Source: Silicimonas sp.
Lineage (GTDB): Bacteria; Pseudomonadota; Alphaproteobacteria; Rhodobacterales; Rhodobacteraceae
Assembly (NCBI GenBank): GCA_022820365.1
Contig: JAJEFO010000123.1
Location: 65,001 to 129,000 of the forward strand
Direction of reading: 5' to 3'
Length of the DNA: 64,000 nucleotides
Made by a program: the position numbers and the translations under genes. Below, in pieces: positions 9,086 through 18,083 of this stretch. Each line of letters starts with the position of its first letter. The stretch's first letter is position 1. The notes beneath the pieces were generated by a model. It ran no database searches and was not told the origin of the DNA. It saw only the letters and a program-made list of their open reading frames with translations.

Positions 9086-10399
9086 CTAGCCTTGCGAGAC
9101 CTCACCCAAAAGCGAGTTGCTGTTCGACGCCATGATCCGCACCGGCAGGATCTCACCGACACCGGCCTGGCCTCCTGCAACGTGAACCGCGTGCAGGTAT
9201 TCCGACTTGCCCACGACCTGCCCGGGAAGGCGTCCCGGTTTTTCGAACAGGACGCTGACAGTGCGGCCGACCATCGATTCCTGGGCAGCGCGTTGCTGCC
9301 GGATCAGAAGCGCCTGCAATCGCTGCAGGCGTTCGTCCTTGACCGCATCGTCAACGCCCTCGAGTTCCGCAGCGGGCGTACCTGGACGTGGCGAATACTT
9401 GAAACTGTAGGACTGTCCGTACCCGACCTCTTCGACCAAGGCCAGCGTATCCTCGAAGTCCGCCTCAGTCTCGCCCGGAAAGCCGACGATGAAGTCGCCA
9501 GACAGGAGAATGTCCGGTCGCGCCTGACGAATGCGCTCAATGATCCTCTTGTACTGGTCTGCGGTGTGCCTGCGGTTCATCGCCTTGAGCACCATGTCCG
9601 AGCCAGATTGAACGGGCAGATGCAGATACGGCATCAGCTTCGCGACCTCTTCGAACGCCGCGATCAGGGAGTCGGTCATGTCTGATGGATGGCTGGTCGT
9701 GAAGCGAATGCGGGCCAGCTGGTCGATTCCGGCCAGTTCGCGGATCAGCCCGGCCAAGCCGTCCTCATGCCCGTGATAGGCGTTCACGTTCTGCCCCAGA
9801 AGAGTGATTTCGCGCACGCCCCGTGCAACGAGTTCGCGCGCCTCAGCCACAACGCGCCCGGCCGGGCGACTGACTTCGGCACCACGCGTGTAGGGCACGA
9901 CACAGAATGCGCAAAACTTGTCGCAACCTTCCTGAACGGTCAGGAACGCGGTCGGCCCTCGCGCCGTCGCCGATCGCTTGGGAAGGTGGTCGAACTTGTC
10001 TTCCTGCGGAAAGTCGGTGTCCAGGGCCCTGTCTCCGGCACGAATCTTCCGCTCCAGTTCTGGAAGCCTGTGATAGCTCTGCGGACCGACGACCATGTCG
10101 ACCATGGGCTGCCGCTCAAATATCTCGGCACCCTCGGCTTGGGCCACGCATCCCGTCACCCCGATCTTCAAGTCGGGCTTTGCGTCTTTCAACGGGCGGA
10201 ACCGGCCAAGCTCGGAGTAGATCTTCTCGGTGGCCTTTTCCCGGACATGGCACGTGTTCAGAAGGATCATGTCTGCGTCATCGGCACTTTCGGCGGCAAC
10301 GTAGCCTTCGGAAGCCAACGCCTCGCTCATGCGCTCGCTGTCATAGACATTCATCTGGCAGCCATAGGACTTGATGAACAATTTCCTTGGTGCGGACAC
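9086..10399 (-). CDS. miaB: tRNA-2-methylthio-N6-dimethylallyladenosine synthase MiaB
   Basis: 437-residue radical-SAM methylthiotransferase that converts i6A37 to ms2i6A37 in tRNA. The N-terminal MTTase domain carries the auxiliary-cluster cysteines Cys14 (SYGCQMN), Cys50 (NTCHVRE) and Cys84 (TGCVAQ). The radical-SAM cluster is CxxxCxxC at 159, 163 and 166 (GCDKFCAFC). The C-terminal part has the TRAM domain, ending near [17 protein letters not shown]. Length is typical. It leads into phoH after a 280-base gap in which I see no gene. Confidence 0.97.
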   Translation of the reverse strand: MSAPRKLFIKSYGCQMNVYDSERMSEALASEGYVAAESADDADMILLNTCHVREKATEKIYSELGRFRPLKDAKPDLKIGVTGCVAQAEGAEIFERQPMVDMVVGPQSYHRLPELERKIRAGDRALDTDFPQEDKFDHLPKRSATARGPTAFLTVQEGCDKFCAFCVVPYTRGAEVSRPAGRVVAEARELVARGVREITLLGQNVNAYHGHEDGLAGLIRELAGIDQLARIRFTTSHPSDMTDSLIAAFEEVAKLMPYLHLPVQSGSDMVLKAMNRRHTADQYKRIIERIRQARPDILLSGDFIVGFPGETEADFEDTLALVEEVGYGQSYSFKYSPRPGTPAAELEGVDDAVKDERLQRLQALLIRQQRAAQESMVGRTVSVLFEKPGRLPGQVVGKSEYLHAVHVAGGQAGVGEILPVRIMASNSNSLLGEVSQG

Positions 10400-10644
10400 G
10401 GGACCGTCTCCCTTCTGAGCCCGAGCGTACTACCGGGCTTGCCGCGCATTGCCAAGCACCCTTGCCGCCAAGAATTTCAAACAGCGCTTGAGCCCGAAAG
10501 AAGCAATGCACTTCGGTGCCATGCTTCAAGTCCACAAATCGGGTCCTCATGCATGGCGCACCCGATCACTGATCGCGAACGATTGCCCGGCGTCAGCTTC
10601 GCGCCGCATGCTCGATTCAATGCAGCTGAGACCCGGAAGCCGCC

Positions 10645-11853
10645 TCAGTCGCGACCGCCAGATCCCAGGCTGCGACCGGTCATGGCCAGGATCGCAAGGC
10701 AAACCACCCCAAATGCCGCGTAGACGGCCAGAATTGCCTGAATCTCCTTGATCGCCATTGCGCCCACCTCGGACGTGTTCACCGACACCAGCAGCAGGCT
10801 CGCGGCAAAGAAAAGCCGCGCCACGAGATTCCTGAGCGAGATGTAGGTCGCGCGCATCTCGTCCTCCAGAATGGGCTGAATTCGTGCGGCAATGAACGGC
10901 TGTGCCAAGCTGTCGGGCACCTTTCGCAAGAGAAGAAGCAGTACTGCCGGCACGTTGCCGAACACTGCCAGCCCTGCCGCGAGCAGGATCTGGATGCAGA
11001 ATGCCAGCAGCAGGAGGCACTTCAGTCCGAGCCAGCGCCTTGCCCCCGGAGCCAGCCAGGACGCCGCGACCGACACCAGCATCATGAGCGTGGTCACGAC
11101 ACCGCTCACGACCGCAGCCTCGGCGATGAAGCCCGAGCCGCCCAGAACATCCAGTATGAACGGTTGCCCGAACACGAACGGCAGGTGACCGAAGCCATAG
11201 ATGAGCACGGACAGCGCGAGGAGCCATGCCAGAACCGGATGGAACATGGCCTTGCGAAGCGCATCCATGCGCTCTGCCTCGCCACGGACGCGACGGGCGC
11301 GGCCTGGCTCGGAAAACCGGATCGCGATCACGACCAGCATTCCGAAAGCAACCGCGCTGGCCGCGAACGGCAGGCGCAGGCCAAAGAGAGCCATGACGCC
11401 CCCGGCGGCCGCCGAGACCGCAAGCGCAAGGAAACTGAAGCGCCATGCTCGGATCTCTTGCGTCTCGACCTCTTCGGCTCGACCTTCCTCCGCCAGCGAC
11501 TCGTAGAGAATGGCGCTGTCCGTTCCCGAGGCCAGCGCTATGTGAGCGCCCAAGGCAAATTGCGCGAGCGCAAAGACCCAGAATCCCTCGCCGAGCGCAA
11601 ACAGGACACCGGACAGAAGCCCGGCGCTGGCGCTCGCGATCAGCGTCGTCCGCCTGCCCCACCGATCCGAGAAGTATCCCGAGGGCACCTCCAAGACGGT
11701 CGTCGTGATGTCGTAAATCGCGTAGAACAGTATGGCCTGCGCTGCGGAGAGCTCTGACTGCAGGAACAGGAACCAGATCGCCTGCCAGAAGAGCAGGTTC
11801 TGAAAGAACTTGAACCATGGATAGAGCGCAATGTTCCGTCCTGCGCCGCTCAT
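10645..11853 (-). CDS. MFS transporter
   Basis: 402-residue integral membrane protein of the major facilitator superfamily with about twelve hydrophobic segments. The first cytoplasmic loop carries the signature-like GYFSDRWGRR after VLEVPS. A charged central loop (SEPGRARRVRGEAERMD) separates the two six-helix halves. The substrate cannot be told from sequence. It stands alone between miaB and a 2-hydroxyacid dehydrogenase, all on the minus strand with gaps of more than 90 bases, so no operon is evident. Confidence 0.85.
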   Translation of the reverse strand: MSGAGRNIALYPWFKFFQNLLFWQAIWFLFLQSELSAAQAILFYAIYDITTTVLEVPSGYFSDRWGRRTTLIASASAGLLSGVLFALGEGFWVFALAQFALGAHIALASGTDSAILYESLAEEGRAEEVETQEIRAWRFSFLALAVSAAAGGVMALFGLRLPFAASAVAFGMLVVIAIRFSEPGRARRVRGEAERMDALRKAMFHPVLAWLLALSVLIYGFGHLPFVFGQPFILDVLGGSGFIAEAAVVSGVVTTLMMLVSVAASWLAPGARRWLGLKCLLLLAFCIQILLAAGLAVFGNVPAVLLLLLRKVPDSLAQPFIAARIQPILEDEMRATYISLRNLVARLFFAASLLLVSVNTSEVGAMAIKEIQAILAVYAAFGVVCLAILAMTGRSLGSGGRD

Positions 11854-11947
11854 CAGCCCACCTGCGTCCCAGATTCGCTCTCGCCGACCCGTCCCGCCTC
11901 CGCCGGACGCCTCGGGCTAGCCAAGACCGGCTGGAACGCGGCGCCCA

Positions 11948-12934
11948 TCAGAGCATTGCAGGCACGACCAGGTCGGGTGGGCGATGACCGTCTTCAAACG
12001 TCTTGATGTTGACGATCACCGCCTCGCCCATCTCGACTCGTCCCTCGACCGTCGCCGAACCCATGTGGGGAAGCAGCACGACATTGGGAAGTGCGCGAAG
12101 CCGCGGGTTGATTTCATGCCGTTGCTCGAAGACGTCCAGCCCCGCGCCGGCAATCTCGCCGGAGCGCAGCATCCGAGTCAGTGCATTCTCGTCGATGACC
12201 TCGCCGCGTGACGTGTTCACGATGACGGCGTCAGGTTTCATGAGCTTCAGCCGCCTCGCGTTCATCAGGTGAAACGTGGATGGCGTGTGGGGACAGTTGA
12301 TCGACAGTACGTCCACCCGGCTCACCATTTGATCGAGACTCTCCCTGTAGGTCGCATTCAGATCCGCCTCGGCTTCCTGTCGCAGGCGACGCCGATTGTG
12401 GTATTCGACCGGCATGCCGAAAACCGCGGCGCGGCGTGCAACGGCCTGCCCGATTCGGCCCATGCCAAGGATGCCCAGCCTGCGGCCTGCAAGCCGCCCG
12501 CCAAGATACGCCGTCGGCGCCCAGCCATGCCAATCCCCTTTCTGCATCACGGAAAGCCCTTCCGGGATGCGCCGGGCGACGGCAAGGATCAACGCCATGG
12601 TCATGTCGGCCGTATCCTCGGTGACCACGCCTGGCGTGTTCGCGACGTGAATGCCGCGCTGCCGCGCGGTTGCGACATCGATGTGATCCACGCCAGCCCC
12701 GAAATTCGCGATCAGCTTCAGCCGCTCGCCAGCCTGGGCAAGCAGTGCGGCATCAATCCGGTCTGTCAGCGTTGGCACCAGAACGTCGGCCGATTTCATT
12801 GCCGCCGCCAGCGCATCACGCGACATCGGCGCATCGTCGGCATTCAGCGAAACGTCAAACAGTTCCGCCATGCGGCGCTCGACGGGCTCGGGCAAGCGTC
12901 GCGTGACGACAACGGTCAGGCACTTGTCTGGCAT
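11948..12934 (-). CDS. 2-hydroxyacid dehydrogenase (glyoxylate/hydroxypyruvate reductase type)
   Basis: 328-residue NAD(P)-dependent D-2-hydroxyacid dehydrogenase. The Rossmann motif is GMGRIGQAVARR. The catalytic arginine, glutamate and histidine sit in NTSRGEVID, GLDVFEQRHE and LLPHMGSA. Substrate-domain sequences such as NFGAGVDHIDV resemble glyoxylate/hydroxypyruvate reductases, so reduction of glyoxylate or hydroxypyruvate is likely but not proven. ATG 12934 (MPDKCLTVVVTRR) is preceded by GGGAG ten bases upstream. The open frame continues much further, but that part lies antisense to the SH3 gene. It is divergent from the SH3-domain gene. Confidence 0.9.
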   Translation of the reverse strand: MPDKCLTVVVTRRLPEPVERRMAELFDVSLNADDAPMSRDALAAAMKSADVLVPTLTDRIDAALLAQAGERLKLIANFGAGVDHIDVATARQRGIHVANTPGVVTEDTADMTMALILAVARRIPEGLSVMQKGDWHGWAPTAYLGGRLAGRRLGILGMGRIGQAVARRAAVFGMPVEYHNRRRLRQEAEADLNATYRESLDQMVSRVDVLSINCPHTPSTFHLMNARRLKLMKPDAVIVNTSRGEVIDENALTRMLRSGEIAGAGLDVFEQRHEINPRLRALPNVVLLPHMGSATVEGRVEMGEAVIVNIKTFEDGHRPPDLVVPAML

Positions 12935-13054
12935 GCGAGCTTCGCTCCCGTCTTTCCCTCGCCTCCGGTTGCTGGCAAAGTGGCAAGGAACCGAGGCGGA
13001 CACAAGGGCGCAAGACGCCAGTACATGGTGCATAGGGAACGGACCACGGCGCTG

Positions 13055-13543
13055 ATGCGACTGACAATTGCAGTCTTGCTCTCTCTGGCATTTGCGGGCC
13101 CAATTCTGGCGACCGAGCGGGGCAAGGTCACGAACCTGCCGATTCCGAGATTTGTTTCCCTGAAGGCCAAGGAAGGCAACGTTCGGCGCGGACCGTCGCT
13201 CAGCCACCGGATCGATTGGGTGTTCCGAAGGCACAACATGCCGCTGGAAGTCATCGCGGAATACGGCCATTGGCGCCGCGTTCAGGACCGGGACGGGCAA
13301 GGTGGCTGGATGCACTACTCGCTGCTGTCGGGTGTACGTCATGTAATCGTCGAGGACGACCTGACACCGCTTCACACCAAGCCCTCGACCGAGTCCACGA
13401 TCAAGGCCTACGCCGAGGCCGGCGTAGTCGCACGGCTTGGCACCTGCGCACCGGCCTGGTGCAAGATCAGTGCGAACGGCATTCGGGGCTGGGTCAGCAA
13501 GGACCAGATCTGGGGAGTCAGGCCCGACGAACAGCGCAAATGA
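13055..13543 (+). CDS. Secreted bacterial SH3-domain protein
   Basis: 162-residue exported protein with a cleavable signal peptide (MRLTIAVLLSLAFAGPILAT). Two SH3-like repeats follow: NVRRGPSLSHRIDWVF with HWRRVQDRDGQGGWMHYSLL, then a second copy ending WCKISANGIRGWVSKDQIWG. Such domains bind peptidoglycan or envelope partners; proteins of this size are common in Rhodobacteraceae and their exact role is unknown. An upstream ATG at 13025 would add ten residues before the signal peptide, so 13055 is preferred. A possible 49-codon gene follows 71 bases downstream on the same strand. Confidence 0.85.
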   Translation: MRLTIAVLLSLAFAGPILATERGKVTNLPIPRFVSLKAKEGNVRRGPSLSHRIDWVFRRHNMPLEVIAEYGHWRRVQDRDGQGGWMHYSLLSGVRHVIVEDDLTPLHTKPSTESTIKAYAEAGVVARLGTCAPAWCKISANGIRGWVSKDQIWGVRPDEQRK

Positions 13544-13614
13544 GCCAATGCCAGGCCGCCGCTCGACCGGCGACCTGAAATTTGCTGCGTTCAGGAAGCG
13601 GGAGGTCCGAATCA

Positions 13615-13764
13615 ATGCACAGTTCGGACACACAATCACCGGGCACGGAAAGGGAATCGCTCCAGGAAGCGTGTGAATCGGTGAATCATCTCGAAACCAT
13701 GGCACATTCCTTGGCTGTGAGTTGGGCCAGATTGTTCTTCGCATGTGAGGCCGCAGTTTCATGA
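13615..13764 (+). CDS. Possible small protein, 49 codons, function unknown
   Basis: Short frame encoding MHSSDTQSPGTERESLQEAC and on to a C-terminal half rich in hydrophobic residues (MAHSLAVSWARLFFACEAAV). GGGAGG lies exactly nine bases before the ATG, one of the better ribosome sites in the window. Its TGA stop forms the first bases of a perfect 14-pair hairpin, which suggests a complete transcription unit. I recognise no family. The C-terminal stretch could be a membrane-associated helix. The main doubt is length: a frame this short can arise by chance. Confidence 0.45.
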   Translation: MHSSDTQSPGTERESLQEACESVNHLETMAHSLAVSWARLFFACEAAVS

Positions 13765-13797
13765 ACACTCCGTCGCCTGAAGACGACGGAGTGTTCA
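13762..13797 (+). terminator. Perfect 14-bp hairpin after the 49-codon frame
   Basis: Arms TGAACACTCCGTCG (13762-13775) and CGACGGAGTGTTCA (13784-13797) pair perfectly around an eight-base loop (CCTGAAGA). No T-run follows, so it may be a factor-assisted terminator or an RNA-stabilising hairpin rather than a classic intrinsic terminator. Confidence 0.6.
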
Positions 13798-13970
13798 CTG
13801 GTTCAGAACCGAAAAACGTACGAAACTTGCGGTCCTGGAATCAAATCCCGTTGGAAGGAGAGTTGATCATTGCCAAGGGATGACTGCTCTCTCAACGGTC
13901 TTGCCGCTTGACCCTGATCGTGCGTGGCGTGCTACGATTCTTCGAATGCACAGAGACCAGGAGGAGCAAG

Positions 13971-14357
13971 ATGACCACGACGCAACTCGAACACCTAAAC
14001 CTGACCGTCGGCGACCCCAAGGCAACCGCAGCATGGATCGAACGAGTGTTTGGCTGGAAGATCCGATGGGAAGGGTCTGCAATGGAGACCGGCTACACCG
14101 TGCATGTCGGGTCGGATGACAGCTACGTCGCCCTGTTCGCACCTGGCGATGGAGCGTCTGAATCCAAGAGCTCAAGCTACATGACAAAGGGAGGTCTCAA
14201 TCATTGGTCCGTCGTAGTGGACGATCTTGACGCCACCGAGGAGCGCGTAAAGGCCGAGGGCTTCAATCCCGTCAATCACGCCGACTATGTGCCCGGACGG
14301 CGCTTCTACTTCCGTGACAATGACGGAATCGAGATCGAGGTTGTCCAGTACGACTGA
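13971..14357 (+). CDS. VOC-family (glyoxalase/bleomycin-resistance fold) protein
   Basis: 128-residue single-domain protein of the vicinal-oxygen-chelate family. The pattern QLEHLNLTV (metal histidine on strand 1), GGLNHWSVVVDDLDA in the middle and RFYFRDNDGIEIEVVQY at the end (metal glutamate on the last strand) fits a metal-binding fold that works as a dimer. ATG 13971 is preceded by AGGAGGAGCAAG, an excellent ribosome site. The substrate is not predictable; such proteins include lyases, dioxygenases and resistance proteins. It stands alone between two gene-poor stretches. Confidence 0.85.
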   Translation: MTTTQLEHLNLTVGDPKATAAWIERVFGWKIRWEGSAMETGYTVHVGSDDSYVALFAPGDGASESKSSSYMTKGGLNHWSVVVDDLDATEERVKAEGFNPVNHADYVPGRRFYFRDNDGIEIEVVQYD

Positions 14358-14922
14358 CGAAATTGCAGTGCTGCCAAATGCGTTTCTTGCTCGCCTGTCG
14401 CCGCGATCATGGTGTTTCGTGAACGTTGCTGAATGCCGGAAACCGACCAAGGGTCATTGCCCCGTCTCTCGATCGTGGAGAAGTCCCGGTCCGGCACTTC
14501 CGGCGTGTCCTCCGGAAAGTGCGTATATCATGGGACAGTCCTTGCAATGCTCGTGCATGCGTTCTCACGCGATACGGCGCCAAGCGGAGCTCTTCGGGAC
14601 CCCCTTGAATTCGAAGTCGCAATTTCGCGATCCTTCGGTTGATGCTGCGGTCCGCCCTCACATGAATTCCCAGAAACTGAGAACTGCTCATCCCGGAATT
14701 CACTGCCGGCACCTGACACAATGGCGCCCAAGAACATGGCGTGGCTGACCGGCATGTGCGATTCAGGCTTCCTCAGCATGTCGCAAAGGTAGCTTCAGCA
14801 ATTGGTCCAGGCCGGCCATCAGGAAGCCGCCCGTCCCTGGAATAGGCCAGTGCGACACCGAATGCATGAAGCTCCCGACGAATCGAATTGCCGGGTTCCT
14901 CGCCCGGACCTATAGCCGCAAT
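14358..14922. other. Intergenic stretch with no convincing gene
   Basis: 565 bases between the VOC gene and the MATE gene. No frame on either strand resembles a known family or has a good ribosome site, and I see no RNA gene. It should contain the MATE promoter. ATG 14866 would extend the MATE protein by 19 residues into this stretch. Confidence 0.5.
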
Positions 14923-16284
14923 ATGTCCGACTCAGTCCACGCCAAGGATCGTCCCGAACTGCGCGGGCAGGCACGTGCGCTCCTTCGCCTCGGCGTGCCC
15001 ATAGTCGTGTCGCAACTGGCGCAAATGGCCATTGTCACGACAGACACGGTAATGATCGGATGGTACGACGTCCCCTCGCTCGCCGCGCTTTCCCTATCAG
15101 GAAGCATCTGGTTCATCATCTTCATACTCGGATCGGGCTTCGCCTGGGCTGTGATGCCCATCGTCGCCTCGGCAATCGCACTGAACGACATGCGGGAGGT
15201 GCGCCGAGCAACCCGCATGGCAATTTGGCTATCGGCCCTATACGGCATAGTCGTCACGCCGCTATTCCTGTTCATTGAGCCAATCTTCCTGGCCATGGGC
15301 CAGGACGCCCAAGTCGCTCACCTGTCCGGACAATACATGATCTGGCTCGGCCTGGCCACGGCACCGGCTCTCCTCGTTACGACTCTGCGAAGCTATCTCT
15401 CGGCCCTCGAGCGGCCAAATGTCTTCCTTGCCGTGATCCTGCTCACCGGGCTCTTGAACGTGGCCCTGAACTACGCGCTGATATTCGGCAATCTTGGCGC
15501 GCCAGAACTGGGCATTGCAGGCGCGGGCATCGCTTCGCTGATCGGAAACCTCGCCTCCCTGGCGCTGCTTGCACATTTCTCGGACCGAGTCCGTCCGGAA
15601 TTTGCGCTCTTTCGCAACATCCACAGACCGGATCGCATGTTCCTCGGCCGCGTGTTCCGACTGGGCTGGCCCATCGGACTTACCAATTTTGCCGAGACCG
15701 GGCTGTTTGCGGCTTCAACACTGATGATGGGCTGGGTAGGCACGGTCGCGCTTGCGGCCCACGGTGTGGCCCTGCAAATCGCGGCCCTTACCTTCATGAT
15801 GCATCTCGGGCTGAGCCAGGCGATAACCGTCCGCGCAGGTCGCGCCTGGGGCATGGGCGACAGGGAACTTCTGAAAGTCGCCAGCCAGGCCGCGATGATC
15901 CTTTCTCTTGCAGCCTCTGTGACAACGATCGTGCTGTTCCTCACCCTGCCCGAATTCCTCATCGGCCTCTTCGTCGACCCGCTGGATCCCGAAAGGCCCG
16001 CCATCCTGGCGGTTGGTGCATCGCTGCTTGCAGTGGCAGCCCTGTTCCAGTTCGTCGACTCCGGGCAGGTCATGGCTCTCGGCATGCTGCGCGGCGTCCA
16101 GGACACCCGTGTGCCGATGATCATTGCGGTCGTGAGCTATTGGCTTGTCGGACTGCCGGTCAGCTATTTCTTCGGCTTTGCGTTCAGGCTGGAAGGCATC
16201 GGAATTTGGCTCGGGCTTACGGTGGGTCTCGCCTGTGCGTGCTTGGCGATGCAGTTCCGATTCTGGACCCGCTACGTTGGTTAA
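14923..16284 (+). CDS. MATE-family multidrug/sodium efflux transporter
   Basis: 453-residue inner-membrane antiporter of the NorM-like MATE family, with about twelve hydrophobic helices. The N-terminal helix LGVPIVVSQLAQMAIVTTDTVMIGWYD and the mid-protein LGWPIGLTNFAETGLFAASTLMMGW are the paired start motifs of the two six-helix halves. It exports cationic compounds using Na+ or H+. ATG 14923 (MSDSVHAKD) matches family starts better than ATG 14866, though neither has a clear Shine-Dalgarno site. It is convergent with phaR downstream; the drug specificity is unknown. Confidence 0.88.
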   Translation: MSDSVHAKDRPELRGQARALLRLGVPIVVSQLAQMAIVTTDTVMIGWYDVPSLAALSLSGSIWFIIFILGSGFAWAVMPIVASAIALNDMREVRRATRMAIWLSALYGIVVTPLFLFIEPIFLAMGQDAQVAHLSGQYMIWLGLATAPALLVTTLRSYLSALERPNVFLAVILLTGLLNVALNYALIFGNLGAPELGIAGAGIASLIGNLASLALLAHFSDRVRPEFALFRNIHRPDRMFLGRVFRLGWPIGLTNFAETGLFAASTLMMGWVGTVALAAHGVALQIAALTFMMHLGLSQAITVRAGRAWGMGDRELLKVASQAAMILSLAASVTTIVLFLTLPEFLIGLFVDPLDPERPAILAVGASLLAVAALFQFVDSGQVMALGMLRGVQDTRVPMIIAVVSYWLVGLPVSYFFGFAFRLEGIGIWLGLTVGLACACLAMQFRFWTRYVG

Positions 16285-16440
16285 GCAAGGCAGGCGGGTT
16301 GAGACCGATTTGTCCGGCTCGCCCACACAACCGAGCCTTGTTGGACAGTGGAAACCGAACTTGCCACGCTGGCAATCCGCCGTCGGCGAATAGGAGCACG
16401 CACACCTCCGGCAGGAAGCCGCGGAGGCGCGCAGGCCCGT

Positions 16441-16989
16441 CTATTGACGTCCCATCCTTTCCAGTTGCTCCTGAACGGCGGCGAGCTGGGTCCGGATCTC
16501 GTCAAGTTCCTCGGAGGCCCCGTCCTTCTTGCCATCACCGTCAGACGTGTCCGGATCACCCGGTCCGAACGTGCCGGTCATGGCCCTGATGAACGCCTCC
16601 TGCTGCGCCTTCATCGCCTCGAACCCGGGCATTGCCGACATCGGATTGGTCATGCTCTCCACGACCTGCGACTGCCCCTTGCGCAACATCTCGAAGCTCA
16701 TGGAAAGAAACTGCGGGACAACCGAATGTGCCTGGCTCGTATAGGATCGGACAAGGTCAGTCAGCACGTCCATCGGCAGGACATTCTCGCCCCGGCTCTC
16801 GTGTTCGGCGATGATCTGCAGGAGATACTGCCTGGTCACGTCATCGCCGCTCTTCAGGTCCACGATCTGCACGTCGCGACCCTCACGAATGAATCGCGCG
16901 ATGTCATCCAGCGTGACGTAATCCGATGTCTCGGTATTGTAGAGTCGTCGGCTGGCATATCGCTTGATCTGCAGTTTTTCTCCTGACAT
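16441..16989 (-). CDS. phaR: Polyhydroxyalkanoate synthesis repressor PhaR
   Basis: 182-residue DNA- and PHB-binding regulator that represses phasin and granule genes until polymer appears. The N-terminal PHB_acc_N domain is clear (IKRYASRRLYNTETSDYVTLDDI), followed by the PHB accumulation domain around LVRSYTSQAHSVVPQFLSMSFE. A charged C-terminal tail has a likely short coiled coil (LDEIRTQLAAVQEQLERM). ATG 16989 has GGGAG six bases upstream. No phaC, phaP or phaZ is in the window, so it acts in trans. The gene lies 74 bases downstream of hemC's stop. Confidence 0.94.
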   Translation of the reverse strand: MSGEKLQIKRYASRRLYNTETSDYVTLDDIARFIREGRDVQIVDLKSGDDVTRQYLLQIIAEHESRGENVLPMDVLTDLVRSYTSQAHSVVPQFLSMSFEMLRKGQSQVVESMTNPMSAMPGFEAMKAQQEAFIRAMTGTFGPGDPDTSDGDGKKDGASEELDEIRTQLAAVQEQLERMGRQ

Positions 16990-17063
16990 CGGAGTCTCCC
17001 GGAATTTCGCCGCATTGCAGCTTACGGCTGAATTCTCCGACGTCAAAGCGCTTTTGCGCGACA

Positions 17064-18002
17064 CTACGGAGCCAGAAATCCAGGACCGGCTTCCGCAAGA
17101 AGCGCCTCTGCAAGATCGCGACCAAGCGCAGGACCATCTTCAACCGGCCCCGCCCGCGTTCCTGCATGTGCCTCGCTGCCTTCGGTTCGCAGGATCTCCC
17201 CGGTCAATCGCAGGCTTCCGTCCCTGACTTCCCCGTAGCCTGCAATCGGCGTCCGGCATGATCCGTCGAGGCGAGCCAGAAACGCTCGTTCCGCCCGCAT
17301 CCTGGCCTCGGTATCCGGGTGCCGAACGGCATCCATGAGCTGCGCCACGTTGCAATCACCCTCCCGCCGTTCGAGGCCAATTATGCCCTGACAGACTGCA
17401 GGCAGCATGTCATTGACATCCATAGGCACCGCCTGAACGCTTCCCGCCATCCCCAGCCGTCTCAGGCCCGCCATCGCCAACAGAGTGCCGTCGGCCACAC
17501 CCGCATCCAGCTTTTGGAGCCTCGTCTGAACATTGCCCCTGAATTCGACGACATCGAGATCCGGACGGCGGCGCAGGGCTTGGGCACGGCGTCTCAAGCT
17601 AGACGTTCCCAGCGTCGCTCCTTCCGGCATGTCAACCAAGGTGCCGCCGGTGAGCGACACGAACGCGTCTCGAACGTCTTCGCTCTGCAGGCAGGCATCG
17701 ACCACCAGCCCCTCGGGCTGAACGGTCGGCACATCCTTCATCGAATGCACGGCGCAATCGATCCGACCTTCCAGCAGCGCCTCCTCGATTTCCTTGGTGA
17801 ACAGCCCCTTGCCGCCGAACTCGCGCAACGGCCGATCGGTCACGCGATCCCCCGTCGTCCTGATCACCACGATCTTGAACGCTTCCGGATCGATGTCGAG
17901 CGTTGTGGCCAGGAGGCTGCGCACCTCGTTGGCCTGCGCCAACGCCAGCGGAGATCCGCGTGTACCGATGCGGCATGGACGATCACGATCCGGCATCTTC
18001 AT
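17064..18002 (-). CDS. hemC: Hydroxymethylbilane synthase (porphobilinogen deaminase)
   Basis: 312-residue cytoplasmic enzyme that joins four porphobilinogens into hydroxymethylbilane in haem synthesis. It starts with the typical [14 protein letters not shown]. The middle has VHSMKDVPT and [11 protein letters not shown] for substrate binding. Cys249 in [11 protein letters not shown] carries the dipyrromethane cofactor. ATG 18002 is taken; an in-frame ATG six bases later is equally possible. It is divergent from hemE, the next-but-one enzyme in the pathway, with 81 bases between the starts, so the two probably share a control region. Confidence 0.97.
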   Translation of the reverse strand: MKMPDRDRPCRIGTRGSPLALAQANEVRSLLATTLDIDPEAFKIVVIRTTGDRVTDRPLREFGGKGLFTKEIEEALLEGRIDCAVHSMKDVPTVQPEGLVVDACLQSEDVRDAFVSLTGGTLVDMPEGATLGTSSLRRRAQALRRRPDLDVVEFRGNVQTRLQKLDAGVADGTLLAMAGLRRLGMAGSVQAVPMDVNDMLPAVCQGIIGLERREGDCNVAQLMDAVRHPDTEARMRAERAFLARLDGSCRTPIAGYGEVRDGSLRLTGEILRTEGSEAHAGTRAGPVEDGPALGRDLAEALLAEAGPGFLAP

Positions 18003-18083
18003 GCGCAGGGGTCTAATCACCGCTGCGCTGCAAGACAATGCACACTATTGACAAGCCCGGACATTGACAGCAGAGGCGGAAGC

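Noticed and set aside
10400..10550. Minus-strand frame before miaB starting MRTRFVDLKHGTE
   Set aside because: Some residues look protein-like, but there is no ribosome site, it runs into miaB out of frame and no family is recognised.
10547..11818. 423-codon minus-strand frame
   Set aside because: Same strand but different frame from the MFS gene; Arg/Gly-rich and lacks membrane segments.
12935..13798. N-terminal extension of the 2-hydroxyacid dehydrogenase frame
   Set aside because: Antisense to the SH3 gene; the dehydrogenase fold is complete from ATG 12934.
18048..18069. Two TTGACA boxes between hemC and hemE
   Set aside because: Neither has a -10 box at the right distance before hemE, so I do not call them promoters.
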